A stretch of DNA of 64,000 nucleotides from Methanomassiliicoccus sp. (GTDB taxonomy: Archaea; Thermoplasmatota; Thermoplasmata; Methanomassiliicoccales; Methanomassiliicoccaceae), in contig JAWQJJ010000003.1 in the NCBI GenBank assembly GCA_033485155.1, positions 124,001 through 188,000 of the forward strand, read 5' to 3'. Below are positions 17,627 through 26,030 of this stretch, piece by piece. The translations under genes and the position numbers were made by a program. Under the pieces are notes generated by a model. The model made no database searches and was not told the DNA's origin. It saw only the letters and a list, made by a program, of their open reading frames with translations. Position 1 is the stretch's first letter, and every line of letters begins with the position of its first letter.

Positions 17627-19324
17627 TTATCCATTTCTCCCGGGGGCCTCCATCTCGATGAGGAGGCACGCAGGGTCTTCCTCACTTTTGAGCCTAGCGC
17701 CGGCCAGCTCGAACCGCCGGCGGTGGGACCTCTCCTTCTCCTGATCTAGGACCTGCCCCTTGACATCAGCGGTTATGGTCACGGTCGGCCAGTCACCGCC
17801 GGTCAGCCCTAGGACGATCTCTCTGACCTCCAGCCCTACGTACTCCTCCAGGAGCCCGCACAGCGCGTCGACGAACCGTCTCTCGTCGATGCGGACCGCA
17901 AGATCCGCGTCCCCCTCCTTGCTCACGCTGAAAGTCATCCCATCGTAGATGGGAAGGTGGGCGATTCTCTTCGCCAGCGCTGCCAGGTAGGCGTCGTCGT
18001 CACCCACGGCATCGAGGATTTCCTCCTCGGGAGGCGGGGGCGAGGCGAGGGTGCCGATGGTGAGATCAACCAGGACGTCCAGCTGGGCTGTCGTCATCTC
18101 GATATCGAACTCCAGCCCCTTCACCGCGTTGGTGAAATCGCCCAGCAGCCTCGAGGTGCGCCTAAGGACCGACGCATCCATGAGTTCCTCCAGCTTAGTG
18201 CCTCGAAATAGGTGTTCGATGGATTGTATCGTCTGTATCGCCTTGAGGATGACCTGTAGTTGGACCTTCTGGCCCTGCAGGAACTCCTCTACGAAGTGAT
18301 GGAACTTCGCCAGGAGCTCGTCGATCTTGTCGGACTCGAGGCATTCCCTGCACCGACGGGCCTCCTCCGACTCCTCCAGCTCCTCGAGATAGTAGGAGAG
18401 GTAATACAAGCGGCCGGCGAGGACGGAGAACGCCTCGTTCGCCTCCATGAGGATATCCAGTGCGTAGTCGGACGTGAACCTGATGCGGTCCAGATCGTTC
18501 GTTTGTATCGACCCGAGCTCGCCAGCCCTCTGCAGCATGCCCTCCAGGATGGCCCTGGCCGTCTCGGTGTCCACTGGCCTACCGTGGCCGGGGCAGCATA
18601 GGTCGATCTCCCTGTTCTTCAGCAGCCAGAGGACGTTCCTCACCGAGGTCACCAGGTCGTCCCGGTTCCATCCGACCTGCCCGGCAATGCCGGGGTCAGC
18701 GGCGAACAGGAGGTCCCCAGTGAAGAGCATCCTACCGACCAGATAACACACGCTGTCCGGGCTGTGGCCCGGGGTATGGAACACTTCCATGGCGCCTCCG
18801 TCGAGCGGCACGATCTGCCGCCTCAGCGTTAGACCTTCGCATGTCGGCATGGCGTCCATCTTCGTTCCCAGGGAGACCTCTCCGGTCAATTCTCCTCCAT
18901 CCAGCAGGGAGGAGCAGCTTATCTGGAGGGAAGACGGCGGGAAAGCCCAGCCCATCACCTTGGCCTGCGTCAGGTCAGGATCGAGGGATCTCAACGCCTC
19001 AGCCCCCGCCTCCTGGACTGCCAGCTTCATCGACCCTTTTCCCTCGCTGTGGTACGCCGACACGATCTGGAAGCAGTGATCAACGTGGCAATGAGTAAGG
19101 TAGAAAGTCGCGTCGAGGCCGGCGGCGACCCCCTGCTGCACTATCTCCAGTATGCGAGCCATCTGCTCGGCATCGGCACCCGGGTCGATGACGATAAGCT
19201 CGCAGGGGGTTCGCAGGACATAGGAGTTGCAGGACACGATGTCCGGCTTCCTTATGAACGGGTATAGCTCGACACACTCGAAGCCAGGTACAGGCTGCCA
19301 TTTTACGCTCTCCAAGGCAGTCAT
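17627..19324 (-). CDS. Metallo-beta-lactamase-fold protein with a histidine-kinase-like C-terminal half
   Basis: Residues 1-270 are a metallo-beta-lactamase (MBL) fold with the metal motif THCHVDH (77-83), HTPGHSPDSV, FTGDLLF and a final CPGHGRPVD. The remaining 300 residues are mostly long helices (for example LAKFHHFVEEFLQ) followed by a domain that resembles a degenerate HATPase: ERRFVDALCGLLEEYV is placed like an N-box, but the G boxes are missing. The ATG at 19324 shares one base with the stop of the STAS gene (TGATG), which fixes the start; an earlier in-frame Met would add 33 unlikely residues. It is the last gene of the four-gene partner-switching operon and may be its input or output. 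Confidence 0.75.
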   Translation of the reverse strand: MTALESVKWQPVPGFECVELYPFIRKPDIVSCNSYVLRTPCELIVIDPGADAEQMARILEIVQQGVAAGLDATFYLTHCHVDHCFQIVSAYHSEGKGSMKLAVQEAGAEALRSLDPDLTQAKVMGWAFPPSSLQISCSSLLDGGELTGEVSLGTKMDAMPTCEGLTLRRQIVPLDGGAMEVFHTPGHSPDSVCYLVGRMLFTGDLLFAADPGIAGQVGWNRDDLVTSVRNVLWLLKNREIDLCCPGHGRPVDTETARAILEGMLQRAGELGSIQTNDLDRIRFTSDYALDILMEANEAFSVLAGRLYYLSYYLEELEESEEARRCRECLESDKIDELLAKFHHFVEEFLQGQKVQLQVILKAIQTIQSIEHLFRGTKLEELMDASVLRRTSRLLGDFTNAVKGLEFDIEMTTAQLDVLVDLTIGTLASPPPPEEEILDAVGDDDAYLAALAKRIAHLPIYDGMTFSVSKEGDADLAVRIDERRFVDALCGLLEEYVGLEVREIVLGLTGGDWPTVTITADVKGQVLDQEKERSHRRRFELAGARLKSEEDPACLLIEMEAPGRNG

Positions 19325-19662
19325 CAGCTTCCCAGCGCTTCCTGTTCGCTCGCGAATATGCTGAAGATGCTCGTGAAGCCCGCCAGCTTGAATATCTTGA
19401 GGACAGCGGGAGTGAGGCAGCACAGCTTGAGCGAGCCTCCATTCTTACGCAGCTCCTTCAAAGTGGCGAGGAAGACCCTAAGCCCGCCGCTGCTGATGTA
19501 ATCGGTATCCTTCAGGTCCACCAGTATGTTCTGGTGGCCCTCGCCCATCGCCTTCTTGAGGCAGTCCTCGAGGGTCTTGGCCGAGTACGCGTCTATCCGG
19601 CCTATGGTGTCTATGATCCGTATCCCGTTGCTGTCACTTTCCTTTATCTCCATTTCGGTCAA
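19324..19662 (-). CDS. STAS-domain anti-sigma-factor-antagonist-like protein
   Basis: A 112-residue single STAS domain, like bacterial SpoIIAA and RsbV. The phosphorylation loop is intact in DTDYISSGGLRVFLATL, with Ser57 at the position phosphorylated by the partner kinase in bacteria. The central helix LEDCLKKAMGEG and the strand NILVDLKD match the family. It follows the kinase gene by 16 bases and overlaps the MBL gene by one base. In bacteria the unphosphorylated antagonist binds the kinase and frees its target. Archaea lack sigma factors, so the target here must be different. Confidence 0.88.
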   Translation of the reverse strand: MTEMEIKESDSNGIRIIDTIGRIDAYSAKTLEDCLKKAMGEGHQNILVDLKDTDYISSGGLRVFLATLKELRKNGGSLKLCCLTPAVLKIFKLAGFTSIFSIFASEQEALGS

Positions 19663-19678
19663 CTCGCTGCTTCTTTGC

Positions 19679-20104
19679 TCATGAAATGTTATTGTTCGCG
19701 GTGCCCATCACCATGACAAGCACGTTCGTACCCGCTTCCCTACAGTATCGGACATCGTCGACTAGACTCCTCATCAGATGTATGCCCAGCCCGCCGACGA
19801 CACGGCCTTCCGGCGCCTCGTTGAGGTTCGGCGGCGGGACGTTAAGAGGGTCGAAAGGCTTCCCATGGTCCCTGAACGTAAGGTAGATCGCCATCCCCTC
19901 GACCTCGACGCTGACCTCGACGCTCCCCGGACCGTCGTAGGCATGCTCGGCCACGTTGGTGAACGCCTCCTCGGCGGCTACCAGAAGGTCCGTCATTCTC
20001 TCCTCGCTCCGCAGAGCCTCGGAAATTAAAGGGCCAATGAAAGCAAGGACCTCCTCCAGTCGCTCCAGGCTGGCCTCGAAGACCTTGCTTCCGATCAAGC
20101 TCAT
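19679..20104 (-). CDS. RsbW/SpoIIAB-like serine kinase
   Basis: A 141-residue GHKL ATPase domain of the anti-sigma-factor kinase group. The N box is AAEEAFTNVAEHAY (43-56) with the Mg-binding Asn50, the G1 box is FRDHGKPFDP (77-86), and the G2 box is GGLGIHLMRSL (104-114). There is no His phosphorylation site or sensor, which separates it from histidine kinases. It should phosphorylate the STAS protein encoded next. It overlaps the phosphatase gene by 4 bases (ATGA). Confidence 0.87.
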   Translation of the reverse strand: MSLIGSKVFEASLERLEEVLAFIGPLISEALRSEERMTDLLVAAEEAFTNVAEHAYDGPGSVEVSVEVEGMAIYLTFRDHGKPFDPLNVPPPNLNEAPEGRVVGGLGIHLMRSLVDDVRYCREAGTNVLVMVMGTANNNIS

Positions 20105-21474
20105 CCATCCACCCCGACCTTCAGCGCCATGAGGGTGATGTCATCATATTGGACAACACCCTTGGAGAACTCCAGAACATCATTCTTGATCCCCTCGACG
20201 ACGTCTGTAGCCGATGCGGACCCGAGCCTCCTGATGGCAAGCTTCAGCCTGTCCTCGCCATATAGCTCCCCGGATGGTGCGTTGGCCTCGGTGACACCGT
20301 CGGTGTAGAACAGCACCAGGTCTCCTTCCTGCAGCTGCAGCTCCCTCTCCTCCGGCACGGCGCCCTCCATCGCACCCAGCGCGATTCCTTCGCCTGCAAG
20401 CTCGGTGAAAGCGTCTGACCTTAGAAGCAACGGCGGATTGTGCCCGGCGTTGGAATAGGTCAGCTTCCTGGCCGAACGGTCCAGGACGGCATAGAACAGC
20501 GTCACGAACATGCCTGATGACTCGGAGGTCTCGGCGATCAGACGGTTCGCCTCGGCCAGGGCGGCCGACGGCCCCGGTGCCTTCAAGGAGGTTGCCCGCA
20601 GGACTGTTCTCGACAGAGCCATGTATATAGCCCCAGGCACGCCCTTGCCGGAGACATCGGCTATGACCAGACCGGACCGCTCGCCACCGAGGTCGATGAA
20701 GTCGTAGAAGTCACCGCCCACCTCCTTGGCCGAGAGGTTGAGCGCGTGTACATCGTATCTCTCGACCGACGGCCCGCTCTTGGGCAGGAAGCTCTGCTGT
20801 ATGTCCCTGGCAACCTCCATTTCGAACTTCTCCTTCTCGATGGCATCGTGCAGCCGGTCGCGCTCTTCCTGCGTTCTCCGCTCCTTCATCAGATTGTTGA
20901 TTATGTAGGCGAACAAGAGCATGCCCAGAGCATTGACCACTATCATCGGCGGACCTACCCGCTCGACCACATTCACGGCGTAATCGTATGGCGTGACGAG
21001 CAGGATGACCAGAGCCATGTGGAACACCTCCTGCATGATGGCGAAGGCCACCGCCACCAATACTCCGGGGAACCTCTTCCCGGCGATGTACCATATAATG
21101 CTGCCGAATACCCCGGCGAAGATGGTCGCGAGCGAGCAGGAGAGCGTGGTTTCCCCGCCCACGAACAGCAGGCGGTGTATCCCACCGATCAGGCCAGCAC
21201 CGATGCCCATCAACGGCCCTCCCACAAGGCCGGCGATCATGGGGCCGAGGTCACGCACGTTGACCTTGACTCCCATGATATCTATGCCCGCGTAGGTGCC
21301 GAAGATGGACAGGAGACCGAAGGCCAGCATGAGAATTATCTGGCTCTTCCATGGGATCTTACCTCCGAGGGACTCCGAGAAAATCTTGGTGCGAGTTATG
21401 ACATAGGCGGCCACTATGATGACGCACATGATCTCGGTCAGCGAGATCAGCAGGTCAGCGGTCACGGCGTCCAT
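20101..21474 (-). CDS. Membrane-bound SpoIIE/PP2C phosphatase with 5TM-LytS sensor
   Basis: A 457-residue protein. Residues 1-195 hold about five or six membrane segments of the 5TMR-LYT type (as in LytS) with the conserved VNVRDLGPMIAGLVGGPLMG and GIGAGLIGGIHR. A short coiled coil (200-225) leads to a complete SpoIIE-type PP2C domain with metal-binding Asps in GGDFYDF (253-259) and ADVSGKG (272-278), and TDGVTEA near the end. It should dephosphorylate the STAS protein in response to an envelope or small-molecule signal, like RsbU or SpoIIE. It is the first gene of the operon and has its own TATA box. Confidence 0.9.
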   Translation of the reverse strand: MDAVTADLLISLTEIMCVIIVAAYVITRTKIFSESLGGKIPWKSQIILMLAFGLLSIFGTYAGIDIMGVKVNVRDLGPMIAGLVGGPLMGIGAGLIGGIHRLLFVGGETTLSCSLATIFAGVFGSIIWYIAGKRFPGVLVAVAFAIMQEVFHMALVILLVTPYDYAVNVVERVGPPMIVVNALGMLLFAYIINNLMKERRTQEERDRLHDAIEKEKFEMEVARDIQQSFLPKSGPSVERYDVHALNLSAKEVGGDFYDFIDLGGERSGLVIADVSGKGVPGAIYMALSRTVLRATSLKAPGPSAALAEANRLIAETSESSGMFVTLFYAVLDRSARKLTYSNAGHNPPLLLRSDAFTELAGEGIALGAMEGAVPEERELQLQEGDLVLFYTDGVTEANAPSGELYGEDRLKLAIRRLGSASATDVVEGIKNDVLEFSKGVVQYDDITLMALKVGVDG

Positions 21475-21494
21475 GCTAGCCCTCCGCGGTCATC

Positions 21495-21511
21495 AATAAA
21501 AATATATTAAT
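21495..21511 (-). promoter_or_regulatory. Promoter of the partner-switching operon
   Basis: The minus strand reads ATTAATATATTTTTATT, centred about 30 bases before the ATG at 21474. A GGAGGG motif lies 7 bases before the same ATG. Both signals agree on the start. Confidence 0.6.
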
Positions 21512-21563
21512 GGGGAGGCCGCGACCGAAGCCTCGAGGAGGACATGGGAAGGTGCTCATGCGA

Positions 21564-22415
21564 TTACCCCAGTTCGTAACTGGTGATCCCGAACATCTTG
21601 TTGAAGAACGTCGCAGGGATGTACTTGGTGTAGATCCTGGCGGTCCTGAACGACTCCGTCAGACCGATATCCCTCGCCAGCGCCATCCCGACGGCGTTGA
21701 GCTCAGGAACGTCAAGGAAGTACCTCTGCCCGGGGATCGTGGATATGAGCCCGTGAAGTATGCTCTCTGCAGTCGTGCGGTCCTCGGCGAACAGCGGGCC
21801 GACCCTGTGACCTGTTCGACAGGGCCTGATCGCCCCGTAACCTTGCAGTTCACCGTTGTGGATGCAGGCAAGAGCTGTCGTACCCTCCTGCGTCAGGAAC
21901 GACCGGAGGAACTCACGACGTGATGCCTGGAAGACATGAGCATCATAGCGGATCAGATCATCGAACGGTACCTCGCTGACAGGCACAAGGTCTGCGAAAA
22001 TATTCTGTTCGCCCAGGCCCTCAAAGCGGTGGTTCCAGTGCGAGAAGGAAAACCCCTTGTCCAGATATGTCGGGACCATCGCAGGGACGCCGTCTCCCAT
22101 AACGTTGCGGTCAGCGCCATGATCCATCAAGAAACGGAGCATCTGCCTCCCCAGCCCGTGGCCGCGAAGGTCGGGGCGGACGATCAGGAAGCCGGCGAAG
22201 CTCATGTCCCCTGGGTAGCTGACCAGCGACCCCATTGCCGCGGCCTCGCCGTTCACCTCACCGATGAAGAAGCCGCGAGGATCGGCCCGGAAGAACGGCT
22301 CCGCGTCGCGGATGCCAGGATTCCACCCCTCCTTTGCGGCCCATTCGAGCGCGAGGTCCACCTCGCTCCTCTTCATGTTCCTGATGGCCATGCTCCCCGG
22401 GACGATCATAGCCAT
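21564..22415 (-). CDS. GNAT acetyltransferase with second C-terminal domain
   Basis: The N-terminal half is a GNAT fold: the acetyl-CoA loop is RPDLRGHGLGRQML, preceded by the strand FAGFLIV. A second domain of about 120 residues (from about 150) resembles the Acetyltransf_18 unit found after GNAT domains in two-domain transferases. The total of 283 residues fits that group. The acceptor substrate is not known. It is upstream of the partner-switching operon on the same strand, but the 89-base gap holds that operon's own promoter. Confidence 0.8.
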   Translation of the reverse strand: MAMIVPGSMAIRNMKRSEVDLALEWAAKEGWNPGIRDAEPFFRADPRGFFIGEVNGEAAAMGSLVSYPGDMSFAGFLIVRPDLRGHGLGRQMLRFLMDHGADRNVMGDGVPAMVPTYLDKGFSFSHWNHRFEGLGEQNIFADLVPVSEVPFDDLIRYDAHVFQASRREFLRSFLTQEGTTALACIHNGELQGYGAIRPCRTGHRVGPLFAEDRTTAESILHGLISTIPGQRYFLDVPELNAVGMALARDIGLTESFRTARIYTKYIPATFFNKMFGITSYELG

Positions 22416-22432
22416 GTCGCATCGTCACTTCT

Positions 22433-22442
22433 TAATATAATT
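22433..22442 (-). promoter_or_regulatory. TATA box of the GNAT gene
   Basis: The minus strand reads ATTATATTAA about 23 bases before the ATG at 22415, which suggests a leaderless mRNA. The rest of the 240-base gap up to the next stop codon has no gene. Confidence 0.5.
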
Positions 22443-22617
22443 ACACCATCATAATTATTAGTCCAGGTTCCTAGAATCCATTAAACTGGCCATTTGAACA
22501 GATGATATCGGGAGAGCGGCCGGAAAAGAGGTGAAGGGAGCGCTCGCGCCATGAGGGCTGCTGCCGACGCCACCTATCCGAATCTTGAGTTGGACAATCC
22601 AGTGCCTAGTTGAATAT

Positions 22618-22650
22618 GGAGAAAAAGAGAAAGGGAGGCCGCGAGGCCTC
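22618..22650 (-). terminator. Terminator after the beta-helix gene
   Basis: Read on the minus strand, a perfect 6-bp stem (GAGGCC/GGCCTC) with a 4-base loop begins 5 bases after the stop codon and is followed by CCTTTCTCTTTTTCTCC. A hairpin followed by a T-rich tract is a strong terminator candidate. Confidence 0.7.
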
Positions 22651-22655
22651 GTTGC

Positions 22656-25600
22656 TCACTTCTTCTCGTTCTTCCTCCGGTAGAGAAGGAAGCCGATGAC
22701 CAAGAGCGCAGCGACCAGGACGGCGAAGATGCCAGCGGTCCACAGGATGCTGCCGTTATCACCGTTCACGGGCGCAGTCTTCGCGATGCTCAGCGTCGCC
22801 AGGTCGGTGGTCTCGCCGGCCGATGTGCTCACCGTCTGAGTGATCGTCTGGAAGCCATCCTTGGTTATCGTGAGCGTATACGAACCGGACGGCACCCCAG
22901 TGAACTCGAAGTAACCGTTCACGTCGGTTATCGTGGTCATTCCGTTGCTCAGCGTGACCGTGGCGTTGGCGACCACGTTGCCGTCGGCGCCCTTGATCGA
23001 TCCGCATATCACTCCCTTGTCCGAGAGCGTGGTAAAGGTGCTCTCCGAAGTCATCTCGTTCCCGGCCAGGTCCTTGCCTGATATGGTGATTGAGTACTCG
23101 GTGCCGTAAGCGAGCGAGGTGGACGGAGTCAACGTTGCTACGTTGCCGTTCCAAGTGATCGTTCCGGCAACACCGTTCACCACGATGTTCACCGACGAGA
23201 TGTTCATCGCTTCGGAGAACTCGACCATGATAACCGAGCTGATCGCTACGTTACTGCCGCTGGGAGATATGGTCGCGGTCGGCGCCACATCGTCGACGAT
23301 CTCGAACTCTACTTCGGTCGAGTTCCAGTTGCCGGCGTAGTCGCGTGCTTTGACGATCACGATGTGTTGCCCGTTAGCTAACGAGAGGAGGTGCGAGGTG
23401 TTATGCCCAACATCCACGAACGAACCTCCATCCACACTGATCCAGTACCGGCCGATTCCCGAGGCCGAGGAACCGCTCCAAGAAACATGGACGTCGGTAG
23501 AGCCAACGTTCGAGTCGTTCATCGGCTCGGTGATGACGATCGATGGCAGCTCGATCTCGATGTTGAAGACCTTGCTCGCCACCTGGAAATTGCCGGCATG
23601 GTCGTAGGCGCGGACGGAAACGGTGTGCTGCCCGTCGGCGAGCGCCGTGAACTCGTAGTAGTAGTTCGTCACGTCGATGAACGCTCCACCGTCCAGGGAA
23701 ACGGACATGTTGGCGATGCCGCTCGCGTCCGACGCGGTCCAGGTGACGTTCATTACCGTGATGTTGTACCACGCGCCGACCGCCGGGCTGGTTATGGTCA
23801 CTTCAGGAGCATCGGAGTCTACGATGTAGAACGGCAGCTCATCGGCCATGCTTCCGCCGTCGATGAGGTAGCGCTCGTTCGACTGCCAGTCGACCCAGAA
23901 GTTGCCGCGTATGGTAGAATTCCAGGTGTTGGTGCCGTCGTCGTAAGCCTGGACATGGCTCGAACTGTACTCAGACGTAGCTCCCCTGTTGTCGATGAGC
24001 GCATTATCGTAGATCAAATTAGAGCTACTGCTCATGACGTAGATGCCGTAGTCAGCGGAATCGACGATCGTGTTGCCGACGAGGGTGTTGTTGCTCGAGG
24101 CGGTCAATAAGATGCCATGGCTGGTCGAGCCGACCATCGAATTGTCAATGGCGGTGATGTTGTTCGAACTGTCTAGATAGATACCATTCCCATTGCCGTT
24201 GCAGGTGTTGTTCGAAACGATTATGTTGCTCGAGCTCCCCACGAAGATCCCTTCCCACGGTGCGTTGATGAACACATTGTCATCGATTATGCAGTGGTTC
24301 GACAGGAACATGCAGACCGGGTTGGTGGCGTTATCGATCTTATTATCCTCGATGACTAGGTACGAAGATATGCCGATGACCACACCGCCATAGTTCATGG
24401 AAAGCCCGCTGATGTCAGCATCGGTCACGTTGAGCAGAATGATCTCGCCGATACCAGAAGAGGGAACGGATGCGCCATCCAGGTCTGCGTTCTTCAGGAA
24501 GTAGACCGGTAGGCCGTTGACTGTGTTGGTTGAGGTTATCTTCATCACATCGACATACTCTTGAACATCCAGGGGGTCTGCCCAGAGATCGAACGAGCAG
24601 TTGACGAGGGTGTTGCCATCCATGTACCCGGTGCAATTATTCAGGTAGATCCCTACACCGCTCACGTCTGTGCAGGTGTTGTTCGACACGGTGCAACGGC
24701 TCGATGAGCCCACCATGATGCCACTATCGCCGCCGATGCAGGTGTTGTTCGACACCAGACTGTCGTTTGAAATGCCCAGAAGGATAGCTCCCCCGGAGAT
24801 GTCACGGTAAGTGTTGTTGATGATGATGCTATTACCCGAGAATTCTATGAAAATGCCGTAGTAATCGTTACTACCAGTGTTGTTCGAGAAGGTGCTGTTG
24901 TCAGAGTATGATAACCGGATTCCGGCGAAAGTGCTGTTACAGCAGTTGTTGGTTAGGGTGCTGTTGCTCGAAAATTCCAGAAAGATCCCTTGGAACATGT
25001 TGCCATTGCAGGTGTTGTGCGACAGAACGGACCTGCTAGATTCATCCAGCCATATGCCGTCCTGATCATTGCCATTGCAGGTGTTGTTCAAGAAATCGTT
25101 ATTGGTTGACCAGATCGACCGGATGCCGAAACTATTGTCGCTGCAGTTGTTGTCCAGGACATCATTGTTGTTCGAGGAATACAGATAGATGCCGATCTCG
25201 ATGATGCCGCTGCAGTTGTTGTTCGATATGATGTTGTTGTTCGATGAGGATAGATACATCCCACGATAACCACTGCAGTTGTTGTTCGATATGGTGTTGT
25301 TGTTCGATGAGCCTAGGAGGATATCGACGCCACTGGACAAGCCATTGATTGCGTTGCCTACGATTGTCACGTTGCTCGATCTATAGATGTTGATGCCGTG
25401 GTAAGAGGTAGTGATGGTACAGCTCCTTATGGTCACGAACAGGCTGGTTTCGGATATCGATATCGCCGTGCCACTTCCTGCGTCGAAGCTCAGGTTAGCG
25501 ATCGTGTACGGGTTCTCGGCCGAGCCGTCGCCAGTCCACCCCTTTGTTGAGGCTTGACTGACGAGATCTGAATTTCCGTATATGACGATCGGGTCTGACG

Positions 25601-25703
25601 GGGTGAGCGAGGCGCTCGCCATCGGTGACGCCAGAACCATCAGTTCGGTCATTAACAAGGCAGCTACTGTGATAGCAGACAAAATCTTTCGTCCGATGAT
25701 CAT
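22656..25703 (-). CDS. Secreted right-handed beta-helix (NosD-like) surface protein with Ig-like domains
   Basis: A 1015-residue exported protein. Residues 1-32 form a signal peptide. About 85-360 and 430-590 are PbH1/NosD coils with repeated N-N-x-C and I-x-x-N-x-[TC] motifs. Ig-like modules follow (about 640-820), each closing with a VRAYDHAGN-type strand. A bacterial Ig-like (Big_5) module with VEFSEAMNISS comes next, then a carboxypeptidase-regulatory-like fold (GSIKGADGNVVANATVTL). Finally there is one membrane segment and a basic tail (RRKNEKK), which anchors it to the cell with the bulk outside. Such proteins bind or cleave polysaccharides; no catalytic residues can be assigned. It ends at a strong terminator. 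Confidence 0.85.
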   Translation of the reverse strand: MIIGRKILSAITVAALLMTELMVLASPMASASLTPSDPIVIYGNSDLVSQASTKGWTGDGSAENPYTIANLSFDAGSGTAISISETSLFVTIRSCTITTSYHGINIYRSSNVTIVGNAINGLSSGVDILLGSSNNNTISNNNCSGYRGMYLSSSNNNIISNNNCSGIIEIGIYLYSSNNNDVLDNNCSDNSFGIRSIWSTNNDFLNNTCNGNDQDGIWLDESSRSVLSHNTCNGNMFQGIFLEFSSNSTLTNNCCNSTFAGIRLSYSDNSTFSNNTGSNDYYGIFIEFSGNSIIINNTYRDISGGAILLGISNDSLVSNNTCIGGDSGIMVGSSSRCTVSNNTCTDVSGVGIYLNNCTGYMDGNTLVNCSFDLWADPLDVQEYVDVMKITSTNTVNGLPVYFLKNADLDGASVPSSGIGEIILLNVTDADISGLSMNYGGVVIGISSYLVIEDNKIDNATNPVCMFLSNHCIIDDNVFINAPWEGIFVGSSSNIIVSNNTCNGNGNGIYLDSSNNITAIDNSMVGSTSHGILLTASSNNTLVGNTIVDSADYGIYVMSSSSNLIYDNALIDNRGATSEYSSSHVQAYDDGTNTWNSTIRGNFWVDWQSNERYLIDGGSMADELPFYIVDSDAPEVTITSPAVGAWYNITVMNVTWTASDASGIANMSVSLDGGAFIDVTNYYYEFTALADGQHTVSVRAYDHAGNFQVASKVFNIEIELPSIVITEPMNDSNVGSTDVHVSWSGSSASGIGRYWISVDGGSFVDVGHNTSHLLSLANGQHIVIVKARDYAGNWNSTEVEFEIVDDVAPTATISPSGSNVAISSVIMVEFSEAMNISSVNIVVNGVAGTITWNGNVATLTPSTSLAYGTEYSITISGKDLAGNEMTSESTFTTLSDKGVICGSIKGADGNVVANATVTLSNGMTTITDVNGYFEFTGVPSGSYTLTITKDGFQTITQTVSTSAGETTDLATLSIAKTAPVNGDNGSILWTAGIFAVLVAALLVIGFLLYRRKNEKK
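24640..25320 (-). repeat. Tandem PbH1 coils with a regular Asn/Cys pattern
   Basis: Within the beta-helix gene, the coding DNA repeats short blocks on a 22-26 codon period. The motif GTTGTTCGA (plus-strand spelling) recurs many times. Each coil carries N-N-x-C or close to it (for example SNNNCSG, DNNCSD, LNNTCNG, SHNTCNG, SNNTCIG), which would stack Asn and Cys residues in ladders. Confidence 0.7.
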
Positions 25704-25981
25704 CCCTTCTACTGTAGTACGGGCGCCGGAGGTTTCCCCAACCTCGTTGGTGACGTTTCTACTAGCCGTGTCACTTCCAATACTGATATTTAATATTATA
25801 TAAGTTTATATTATTAGATGATAACCAGTGATCTTCAAGGAACATGGGGCGTCCATAAGCAACCTTTCTATCCATGCGACGTTAGAACCACCCGTTAGAT
25901 GTTATCGTGGTGCTAATTAGCTTCAGGCGGAGGAGCGTGGAATTGGGAATAAGAAAAAGATCGACGGAGTATCAAGAATAA
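25704..25981. other. Intergenic region with A/T-rich promoter
   Basis: Between the beta-helix gene and leuB there is no gene. The segment 25780-25818 is almost pure A/T on both strands and probably carries the beta-helix gene promoter, which leaves a leader of roughly 60-80 bases. I see no repeat or RNA gene in the rest. Confidence 0.4.
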
Positions 25982-26015
25982 AGAGCGCCGCTCTGGGGCA
26001 CATGCTCAGCCCCAG
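25982..26015 (-). terminator. Double-hairpin terminator of the leu operon
   Basis: On the minus strand, after the leuB stop, a perfect 7-bp stem CTGGGGC/GCCCCAG with a 9-base loop is followed by a second short palindrome (AGAGCGCCGCTCT) and then TTTATTCTTG. The T-rich run after two hairpins fits termination. Confidence 0.55.
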
Positions 26016-26030
26016 GGCGAATTAAGAGGT

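Noticed and set aside
24640-25320. Repeated GTTGTTCGA blocks considered as a CRISPR array
   Set aside because: The repeats are part of an open frame, their spacing varies, and they encode beta-helix coils.
22656-25703. Beta-helix protein considered as a true NosD copper-site maturation protein
   Set aside because: It has no nosZ, nosF or nosY neighbours, and its Ig, Big_5 and anchor domains fit a surface protein.
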